Assembly: GCA_017628595.1 (NCBI GenBank)
Contig: JAGBYV010000005.1
Location: 1-12,715, forward strand
Origin: Alistipes sp.
GTDB taxonomy: Bacteria > Bacteroidota > Bacteroidia > Bacteroidales > Rikenellaceae
Direction of reading: 5' to 3'
DNA: 12,715 nucleotides
This document shows, one piece after another, positions 6,889 through 12,715 of this stretch. The notes beneath the pieces are model-generated. The model was not told the origin of the DNA. It did no database searches and worked only from the letters and a program-made list of their open reading frames with translations. A program made the position numbers and the translations under genes. Position 1 is the stretch's first letter. Each line of letters starts with the position of its first letter.

Positions 6889-6935
6889 CACAATATAAAG
6901 TTCCGATAACCACATCGGATATAATTAACTCCAAT

Positions 6936-7721
6936 ATGTTCACATATTCTCCCATACGGTCACTGCTCATCATCTGCAGCGCGATGCTCCTCTCGTGCAA
7001 GCATTTCGATGAACCAGAGAATAGTAATCTCGTTCCTCAGGCTCCGAACATGACCATCGAGGATCTGCGGCGGCAGGCAGGGGACAGGCGTCTGAGCATC
7101 ACAGAGCCTATCATTATTGGAGGATATGTCACCACCGATGATACGGCTTCAAATTTCTATCGCACACTCTGCATTGAGGATGCAACGGCAGGCGTGGAGA
7201 TTATGGCTGGCACATACGACCTGCACAACATCTATCCCGAGGGCAGTTACCTGACCATATCTCTTGCCGGGTGTGCAGTGGGCACACATTATGGCATATT
7301 GCAGATAGGCACCGAGGCAGCAGCATATAGCAACTACCCCACCGATTACTTCGCCTCACGCGTACTTCTGGACAAGCATATCAAATGCTACGACCTGCAT
7401 CAGACGGTAGCACCCAAACCCATATCTTTTCGAGATTTGCAACCATCACTGTGCGGAAGGTTAGTAAATATGCAGTCGCTGCATATAACCCGTCTTTCGC
7501 CATCGAACGAGAATGGAGAGTGGAGCGGCTACAATATATTTGCCGACAACGAGGGCAACACCATAGCCGTATATACATCGACCTTTGCCTCATACGCCTC
7601 ACAGCAAATTCCCACGCAGCAGGTAAGCATAACAGGCATACTGCAATATGGCAAGGTGGATGGAGTGGATATGTATATAATAAAGATGCGAGATGAGAAG
7701 GATTGTTTTGCTTGTAACTAA
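6936..7721 (+). CDS. DUF5689 lipoprotein, first of a tandem pair
   Basis: The 261-residue protein starts with a lipoprotein signal peptide. It has R8, a hydrophobic run SLLIICSAML, and the lipobox LLSC with the acylated C21, so it should be anchored in an outer or inner membrane leaflet. The mature part (about 39-258) matches the Bacteroidota family DUF5689. It opens with TIEDLRRQ, then IIIGGYVTTDD, then NFYRTLCIEDATAGVEIMA (73-91), then a 'yPeG..l.i.laG.avG...g.lqiG' segment. It closes with VSITGILQYGKVDGVDMYII and RDEKDCF (252-258). The domain looks like an all-beta, OB-like extracellular module; its ligand or activity is unknown. The gene overlaps the next DUF5689 gene by 29 bases, which suggests translational coupling. 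Function is not assignable beyond a cell-surface or periplasmic lipoprotein. Confidence 0.88.
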   Translation: MFTYSPIRSLLIICSAMLLSCKHFDEPENSNLVPQAPNMTIEDLRRQAGDRRLSITEPIIIGGYVTTDDTASNFYRTLCIEDATAGVEIMAGTYDLHNIYPEGSYLTISLAGCAVGTHYGILQIGTEAAAYSNYPTDYFASRVLLDKHIKCYDLHQTVAPKPISFRDLQPSLCGRLVNMQSLHITRLSPSNENGEWSGYNIFADNEGNTIAVYTSTFASYASQQIPTQQVSITGILQYGKVDGVDMYIIKMRDEKDCFACN

Positions 7722-8460
7722 CATATGCATTATGCTCTTCTCGGCCTGCACCGATGCCACATTGGGCGACTATACATCGCGTCCGCATGGCACCGTGTCG
7801 ATTGCGTATCTGAAATCGTTGGCTCGGGCTGAATCGACACTCATTACCGACGACATCTCAATCGAAGGATATGTCGTGGCTAACGACCTATTTGGCGAGT
7901 ATTACAAGTCGATTGTAATCAGCGATTCAAGCGGCGGCATAGAGATTGGTGTTGACGTGCGACGCACTGCCGTTGAATTTCCCATCTCGGCTCGCGTAGT
8001 GGTGCATTGCGCCGGATTGGCATTAGGCAATCATGGTGGACAACTAACGCTTGGCGCCATGCCCGAGCGCGAATATACGGTCGATCGCATAGCGGCAATA
8101 GATGTAAGTCGTTATATGCTAATTGACAAAGAGAATCCCGTTGCAATAGAGCCTGCGCTTACTACGCCTACCGAGCTATCACCCGAGATGATAGGCAACT
8201 ATGTAACTTTAAAGAATCTTTCGTTTACACACGATGCTCACCTTGCATGGTGTGACTGCGACCCGACAACAGGCCAGCACATCACAACCAAACGCACGGC
8301 ATACGACGAGCATAACAATGCTATTTTCGTTCGCACCATCGCCCAGTGTGATTACAGAAGCGAAGCAATACCCTCTGGCCGAGGCTCCTTGTTTGGCATA
8401 GTGGAGTATTTTAATGGCGAATACTCGCTACGCATTGTAAATCACGGAATAGTATTCTAA
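7693..8460 (+). CDS. DUF5689 lipoprotein, second of a tandem pair
   Basis: The 255-residue protein has a signal peptide MRRIVLLVTNICIMLFSAC with lipid-attachment C19. The DUF5689 core follows the same order as its upstream neighbour: VSIAYLKSLA (35-44), ISIEGYVVANDLFGEYYKSI (55-74), VISDSSGGIEIGVD (75-88), then VVVHCAGLALGNHGGQLTLG (102-121). It ends with AIPSGRGSLFGIVEYFNGEY (225-244). The two neighbours are therefore diverged tandem duplicates, with low identity outside these blocks. The start at 7693 lies inside the previous gene, 29 bases before its stop. It is the only start that supplies a full signal peptide, so the overlap is probably real. A CDCD motif (187-190) is unusual for the family. 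Transcription ends at a hairpin directly after the stop. Confidence 0.88.
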   Translation: MRRIVLLVTNICIMLFSACTDATLGDYTSRPHGTVSIAYLKSLARAESTLITDDISIEGYVVANDLFGEYYKSIVISDSSGGIEIGVDVRRTAVEFPISARVVVHCAGLALGNHGGQLTLGAMPEREYTVDRIAAIDVSRYMLIDKENPVAIEPALTTPTELSPEMIGNYVTLKNLSFTHDAHLAWCDCDPTTGQHITTKRTAYDEHNNAIFVRTIAQCDYRSEAIPSGRGSLFGIVEYFNGEYSLRIVNHGIVF

Positions 8461-8461
8461 G

Positions 8462-8492
8462 AAAAAAGGTTGCCCCTCGTGGACAACCTTTT
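8462..8492. terminator. Bidirectional terminator between the lipoprotein genes and obg
   Basis: AAAAGGTTG (8464-8472) pairs with CAACCTTTT (8484-8492), with two further C-G pairs inside after one mismatch. On the reverse strand the hairpin is followed by a run of six T (A at 8462-8467), so it is strongest for obg. On the forward strand only the stem's own four T are present. It sits in the 42-base gap between the two convergent stops. Confidence 0.8.
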
Positions 8493-8502
8493 ATACTATA
8501 AT

Positions 8503-9516
8503 TTACTTCTGCAATGCATCCCAAAGCATATCCTTTAGACGTGTGATGTTCATGTTCGCAACCGATGAGATAAATACCGATGGCACTCCCTCGGGAAGCA
8601 TTGGTCGCATCTGCTCTATGAGCTCCTCATCCAGCATATCGCACTTGGTAATTGCCAGCAGACGCTGCTTATCCAGCAATTCGGGGTTATACTGCGTCAG
8701 CTCGCCAAGCAGAATTTCGTAATCCTTAGCTATATCATCACTGTCGGCAGGAACCATAAACAGCAGCACCGAGTTACGCTCAATATGGCGCAGGAAACGG
8801 GTTCCCAGGCCCTTACCCTCATGCGCTCCCTCAATAATACCAGGGATATCGGCCATGACGAATGATTTGTGGTCGCGCACCTCAACGATACCCAGATTAG
8901 GCTCAAGCGTAGTAAAGGCATAGTTTGCAATCTTGGGCTTTGCAGCCGATACGACCGAGAGCAAGGTACTCTTACCAGCATTGGGGAAACCCACCAGACC
9001 TACATCGGCCAGCACCTTCAACTCCAGGATAAAGGCACCCTCATCACCCTCCTCACCGGGCTGTGCATAGCGCGGAGCCTGGTTGGTTGCACTCTTGAAG
9101 TGCCAGTTACCCAAACCACCACGGCCACCCTTCAGAAGAGTCAGACGGTCGCCATGCTCGGTAACCTCGCCTACATACTCTATCGATGTTGTGCCATCCT
9201 CATGCTCTACGACGCGACGGGCAACGGTTCCAAGGGGTACGGGGATAACGATATCTGCCGCATCCTTACCCGACGAACGGGCACCATGGCCACCCTCGCC
9301 ATCCTCGGCAAACTGGTGACGCTGATACTTGAGGTGAATCAGAGTCCAATATTGACGATCACCCTGCAATATAATACTGCCACCCTTACCGCCATCACCG
9401 CCATCAGGTCCGCCAAAAGCGACGAACTTCTCACGACGGAAGTGGCATGAGCCTGCTCCTCCATGACCCGAACGGGCAAATATTTTTACATAGTCCACAA
9501 AGTTTGAACCTGCCAT
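8503..9516 (-). CDS. obg: GTPase Obg/CgtA
   Basis: Obg is an essential GTPase that associates with the 50S ribosomal subunit and links ribosome assembly to stress responses. The 337-residue chain has the glycine-rich Obg fold (about 1-158, with [14 protein letters not shown] at 34-47 and GGRGGLGN at 130-137). The G domain follows: G1 GFPNAGKST (176-184), G2 TT (202-203), G3 DIPG (223-226), G4 TKCD (290-293) and G5 ISS (316-318). G4 has T in place of the usual N of NKxD, a common variant in Obg proteins. The chain stops after the G domain and lacks the variable C-terminal OCT domain, as many Bacteroidota Obg proteins do. It has its own near-consensus promoter right after the upstream receptor gene. 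Confidence 0.97.
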   Translation of the reverse strand: MAGSNFVDYVKIFARSGHGGAGSCHFRREKFVAFGGPDGGDGGKGGSIILQGDRQYWTLIHLKYQRHQFAEDGEGGHGARSSGKDAADIVIPVPLGTVARRVVEHEDGTTSIEYVGEVTEHGDRLTLLKGGRGGLGNWHFKSATNQAPRYAQPGEEGDEGAFILELKVLADVGLVGFPNAGKSTLLSVVSAAKPKIANYAFTTLEPNLGIVEVRDHKSFVMADIPGIIEGAHEGKGLGTRFLRHIERNSVLLFMVPADSDDIAKDYEILLGELTQYNPELLDKQRLLAITKCDMLDEELIEQMRPMLPEGVPSVFISSVANMNITRLKDMLWDALQK

Positions 9517-9545
9517 AAGATCTCTGATTTATATTAATTACTGCG

Positions 9546-9577
9546 CAAAGATAACCTTTTCCTCGCAAACAGCCAAA
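9546..9577 (-). promoter_or_regulatory. Bacteroidota-type promoter of obg
   Basis: On the reverse strand TTTG (9577-9574) is followed after exactly 20 bases by TATCTTTG (9553-9546), a full match to TTTG-N20-TAnnTTTG. The start of transcription would fall near 9540, about 24 bases before the obg ATG. The -33 box begins three bases after the stop of the receptor gene, and no terminator separates the two genes. Confidence 0.75.
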
Positions 9578-9579
9578 TT

Positions 9580-12018
9580 CTAAAACTTCCACGATACTAC
9601 GGCGTAGTAAGTTCTCGGATATGCATAGGTCAGAACATCGTCCTGCGGCAGATAGATACGCTGCGCGCCACTGCGGTAGTTGCGTATGCGCGATGACTCA
9701 TAACCTCCATATACTATATCGCGACTGCCCAGCAGATTTCTCACCGACAGAGTAAGCGACAGGCGCGAACGGCCGATATTGAACCAGCGCGAGAGCGATG
9801 CATCCATAGTCACCGCATCGGGCAAACGACGCTGCGAGATAAAGCGATTATAAACTTCCTCGGACGACGAGCCCTGAATAGCCACACGCTCTGTACGGCG
9901 CACCACCGAAGGATCTACATAACGCAGCGCAGCAAGCTGTGCACCCAAAGATGCAGCCCATCCGCGATAGGTAAGATATGTAATCTCTGCTGATGCGCTG
10001 ATCTGTGGCGCTCCACCGATATAGCACCCGCCCATATAACTTGTTGAGTGATTGCTTATCACGCTGTTATCAGTATCAGCATACAGAGTCACCAGCGGAT
10101 TCTCGGCGTAAACATAACGCCCTGCCGCCGCAGAGAATGAGGCTCGCAGAGAGGATGAAAATCTAATCTCAGAAGCCAGCTCAACACCGTAACTCTCCAT
10201 CCCCAGATGAGATATATCCACGTCACTATAGCTGCGCGACAGATCATCATACAGACGCATCGTCTGCCTCTGATTACGCACGGAGTTATAGTATGCCGTA
10301 AAGATTACATCGGCCATCTCGGAAGAGTATTTATACTCAATCTCTGCAGCCATAATCCGCTCCAGCGACGGATTATCGACCACACGATTATTATACTGCG
10401 GATTGAGAAACATATTTCGCGCCTCGGGCAGCTGCTCACACCATAGCGCGCCCACACGCACATGATGACGTGGCGAAATGAAGTAACCCACAGCAGCACG
10501 TACTGTATAGGGGTTAAATTGCATCACATTGGAGCGGCCATAGGATGCCGAGCCGGGAAATAACTCCTTCTCGAAATATCCATAACGCAGCATAGTTGCC
10601 CTGCCCGCCTGCACGTCGGCCTCCACCTGCCAGCGCGAAGAGGTGTATTCAAGCGCCACATAAGCCATTGCCGAGCGGCGGCGCAGATCATAATCATACG
10701 AAAAGCGCTCGCCCTCGCTGATGCTAAGGTCTTCGTCACGAAAGTTATTACTCAAGCTATGCGAGAAGGAGTCGTCATCCATAAGATAGTAATCAATATT
10801 ATTAAGATGTGTAGCACCCATCAGATCAACCATCTGCTTATAGTTACGCGACGACGAGTACTCCATACGCAAACCATAGCTCAGTGCCACATCTTCTGCC
10901 AGCGTAGTGCGAAAATCCGCAACAAACTGCCCCTGCGCAATGCGCTCCACACGATCATCCATAGCATACACGGCACCTCTTGACGACATGCGATTCTGCG
11001 CATACATATCATCCCAGCGCAACTGCGTATAGTCACTGTTTGCAGCACGCCACTCATTGGCAACAAGAGCTGCGATATCATCGGAGGAGTAATAGCTCGG
11101 CATATAACGATAATTATCGGGACGCGGCGTCATGGCATCATACCAGCCGAGCGTAGAGTATTTTCTATGGCCATAATCACCACCCAGCGAAAGCGTCATC
11201 TGCGTCGTCGCGCCGATAGGCATGACGTAGGTTGCCGCAACAAAGGGAACAGCGTCCGTACGTCGGCGGGAGGTTCTCTCCTTACCTGCCTGATAGCCCC
11301 ACGCCGGATTATAGAGATTATCCCCCACAAGGGTAAAAGCCTCATCGGTAGAGCCGGACCGCAGTCCCCTATCGCCTACCGTTGCAAGTGCTACAACCGA
11401 AAAAGCTGCACCCGAATCGAAATCCTTTGCAATACGCAGACCAGCATCGACCGAGTTGTTGTAAACACCCTTAACATATAGATCATCGCCTCCTCGTGTG
11501 GCAACATGGAACGTAGCACTCCACCCGCGGCGCATCATGGCATCCACTGTAGCACGCATACCACCCAGATAGCCCTTGCCCGAGAAGAATGCACCCACGT
11601 TAACTCCACTTACGGGTACGCCATCCATTGTCGTAAACTCATCCATACCAACGGCTCCACCCACATGATAACGACCATGCGCGATACCAGCATAGCCCCG
11701 CTCCGACAAACCTAAACGCCGCAAAACAGAGAGATTGGCATGACGCACCTCAAGGCCATTGAGCGTAGCCTTGCGATCGGTGTAGTAGTGTCCGCGACGG
11801 GCAAAATCGACATGCGAGAAACGATATGCGGTTACCTCGTCATACAGATCGCGACGAGCATGAGCCACACGATAGAAAATGGTGGTATCGGTCTCTACAA
11901 TACGATCCTGAAACTCTACAGCATCAATTTTATAAAGACGATAGTCATCCTCCAACTCTTGCGCAACAACACTTCCGCAACACAGCAAGGTTAATATTAC
12001 AGTGATTATCGTTCGCAT
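9580..12018 (-). CDS. TonB-dependent-receptor-type outer-membrane barrel with shortened plug
   Basis: The 812-residue protein carries a signal peptide (about 1-19, cleavage after SVVA) and ends in YYAVVSWKF, with the terminal Phe typical of outer-membrane barrels. Aromatic-ended amphipathic strands run through residues 140-812. The segment from about 60 to 290 matches, from memory, a Bacteroidota receptor family. It shows the remnant of the plug (FARRGHYYTDRKATLNGLEV at 72-91), GGAVGMDEF (120-128), GYLGGMRATVDAMMRRGWSA (149-168), NLYNPAWGYQAGKERTSRR, and WYDAMTPRPDNYRYMPSYY. Usual members have a carboxypeptidase-like regulatory domain and a full plug before this; here only about 50 residues lie between the signal peptide and the plug remnant, and no TonB box is obvious. 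The substrate is unknown. It lies directly upstream of obg and diverges from pepD. Confident as an outer-membrane barrel; less so as an active transporter. Confidence 0.85.
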   Translation of the reverse strand: MRTIITVILTLLCCGSVVAQELEDDYRLYKIDAVEFQDRIVETDTTIFYRVAHARRDLYDEVTAYRFSHVDFARRGHYYTDRKATLNGLEVRHANLSVLRRLGLSERGYAGIAHGRYHVGGAVGMDEFTTMDGVPVSGVNVGAFFSGKGYLGGMRATVDAMMRRGWSATFHVATRGGDDLYVKGVYNNSVDAGLRIAKDFDSGAAFSVVALATVGDRGLRSGSTDEAFTLVGDNLYNPAWGYQAGKERTSRRRTDAVPFVAATYVMPIGATTQMTLSLGGDYGHRKYSTLGWYDAMTPRPDNYRYMPSYYSSDDIAALVANEWRAANSDYTQLRWDDMYAQNRMSSRGAVYAMDDRVERIAQGQFVADFRTTLAEDVALSYGLRMEYSSSRNYKQMVDLMGATHLNNIDYYLMDDDSFSHSLSNNFRDEDLSISEGERFSYDYDLRRRSAMAYVALEYTSSRWQVEADVQAGRATMLRYGYFEKELFPGSASYGRSNVMQFNPYTVRAAVGYFISPRHHVRVGALWCEQLPEARNMFLNPQYNNRVVDNPSLERIMAAEIEYKYSSEMADVIFTAYYNSVRNQRQTMRLYDDLSRSYSDVDISHLGMESYGVELASEIRFSSSLRASFSAAAGRYVYAENPLVTLYADTDNSVISNHSTSYMGGCYIGGAPQISASAEITYLTYRGWAASLGAQLAALRYVDPSVVRRTERVAIQGSSSEEVYNRFISQRRLPDAVTMDASLSRWFNIGRSRLSLTLSVRNLLGSRDIVYGGYESSRIRNYRSGAQRIYLPQDDVLTYAYPRTYYAVVSWKF

Positions 12019-12052
12019 AGCAATACAAATTTAGGAAAAAGAGGCCACAAAA

Positions 12053-12083
12053 TTGTAAATACTGCTCGTTTTTTGTATTTTTG
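12053..12083 (+). promoter_or_regulatory. Bacteroidota-type promoter of pepD
   Basis: TTG at 12053-12055 is followed after 20 bases by TATTTTTG at 12076-12083, a perfect TAnnTTTG box at the normal spacing. Transcription would begin near 12090, leaving a leader of about 17 A/T-rich bases before the ATG at 12107. Confidence 0.7.
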
Positions 12084-12106
12084 TTAAAATTTGAATTTCT
12101 ATTTTT

Positions 12107-12715
12107 ATGCAAGTACGAGATTTACAACCGCAGGCGGTGTGGGAGCAGTTTGATGCCATCACCCGCATTCCCCGCCCCTCAAAAAAGGAGGAGCGCATAA
12201 TCGAATTTCTGATCTCTTTCGCGCAGAGCAACTCTATGGACTGGCAGCGCGACGCAATAGGCAATGTAGTGATCCGCAAACCGGCCACAGCTGGCTACGA
12301 GGATCATCCGACGGTAATCCTTCAGTCGCACATGGATATGGTCTGCGAGAAGAATAACGACGTGGTTTTCGACTTCGACCGCGATCCCATCCGCACCGTC
12401 GTAGATGGCGATTGGGTACGCGCCGAAGGCACTACTCTTGGTGCCGACTGCGGCATCGGCATGGCTGCAGCTATGGCTCTGCTCTTGGACGAGGAGGCTG
12501 AGCATGGCCCAATCGAAGCTCTCTTTACCGTTGACGAGGAGACTGGTCTAACGGGAGCCTTCAACCTCGGCGAGGGTATGCTTACAGGTAAGTATCTGCT
12601 GAACCTTGACTCGGAGGACGATGGCGAAATCTTCATCGGCTGCGCTGGTGGTATCGACACTCTGGCAACCTACTCCGTTGCCTACGAGGAGGCACCGAAG
12701 AACTATACCTTCTAT
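12107..12715 (+). CDS. pepD: Aminoacyl-histidine dipeptidase (Xaa-His dipeptidase), 5' part
   Basis: The first 203 codons are present; the gene runs off the window. It encodes an M20-family zinc dipeptidase that cleaves Xaa-His dipeptides such as carnosine in the cytosol. The start gives the typical N-terminus LQPQAVWEQFDAITRIPRPS (6-25). Metal and catalytic residues visible are H75 and D77 in LQSHMDMVCEK, D114 in LGADCGIG (111-118), E144 and E145 in VDEETG (142-147), and D168 in LNLDSED (165-171). These are the expected zinc ligands and general base of this family. The inserted dimerisation (lid) domain begins near residue 180 and continues beyond the edge. No signal peptide is present. It has its own promoter and diverges from the receptor gene across 88 bases. 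Confidence 0.94.
   Translation, partial: MQVRDLQPQAVWEQFDAITRIPRPSKKEERIIEFLISFAQSNSMDWQRDAIGNVVIRKPATAGYEDHPTVILQSHMDMVCEKNNDVVFDFDRDPIRTVVDGDWVRAEGTTLGADCGIGMAAAMALLLDEEAEHGPIEALFTVDEETGLTGAFNLGEGMLTGKYLLNLDSEDDGEIFIGCAGGIDTLATYSVAYEEAPKNYTFY

Noticed and set aside
8869..9450. A 193-codon open frame on the forward strand opposite obg
   Set aside because: The opposite strand encodes all G motifs and the glycine-rich Obg fold; the forward frame has no known domain and low-complexity Ile/Thr/Leu-rich composition.
12026..12033. TAAATTTG on the reverse strand just upstream of the receptor start, a perfect TAnnTTTG box
   Set aside because: It is only seven bases from the ATG, which would leave almost no leader, and no TTTG is found at the required distance upstream; the A/T-rich context makes a chance match likely.

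Overview
The window looks like a chromosomal stretch from a member of the Bacteroidota, most likely the order Bacteroidales. The evidence is threefold. First, there are near-consensus Bacteroidota promoters of the TTG-N20-TAnnTTTG type ahead of pyrF, obg and pepD. Second, starts are preceded by A/T-rich sequence without Shine-Dalgarno motifs. Third, the gene content is typical of the phylum: DUF5606, DUF5689 lipoproteins, a plug-barrel outer-membrane receptor, and an ECF sigma factor paired with a small membrane protein. I cannot support a genus. No rRNA, tRNA, CRISPR array, insertion sequence or phage gene was seen, and no gap exceeds 160 bases.

Layout. The 3' end of a fabG-like reductase (1-84) finishes at a hairpin terminator. 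A compact forward operon follows, pyrF - glutaredoxin - pyrE - pyrB - purT (242-4167). It encodes the last two steps of UMP synthesis, the committed aspartate carbamoyltransferase step, a small CPFC glutaredoxin, and the formate-dependent transformylase of purine synthesis. A bidirectional terminator (4188-4222) separates it from a reverse-strand pair (4224-5292): an ECF sigma factor followed by a four-helix membrane protein that may control it. Next, also on the reverse strand, come a MscS channel and a DUF5606 protein (5431-6804), with their own terminator. From the same intergenic region, two overlapping paralogous DUF5689 lipoproteins (6936-8460) read forward. They converge on obg (8503-9516, reverse). 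An 812-residue TonB-receptor-type outer-membrane barrel (9580-12018, reverse) lies upstream of obg, and a truncated pepD (12107 to the edge, forward) diverges from it.

The most interesting object is PyrB. It is a full aspartate carbamoyltransferase catalytic chain carrying, as a C-terminal tail of about 40 residues, the Cys4 zinc domain normally found in the separate regulatory chain PyrI. The nucleotide-binding allosteric domain of PyrI is absent from the fusion. The pyrF, glutaredoxin, pyrE and pyrB products all read, from memory of these families, more like Clostridia proteins than the usual Bacteroides ones, so the operon may have been acquired as a block. The other items worth a second look are the receptor with a shortened N-terminal and plug region, the overlapping lipoprotein pair, and the sigma factor with its non-canonical membrane partner.
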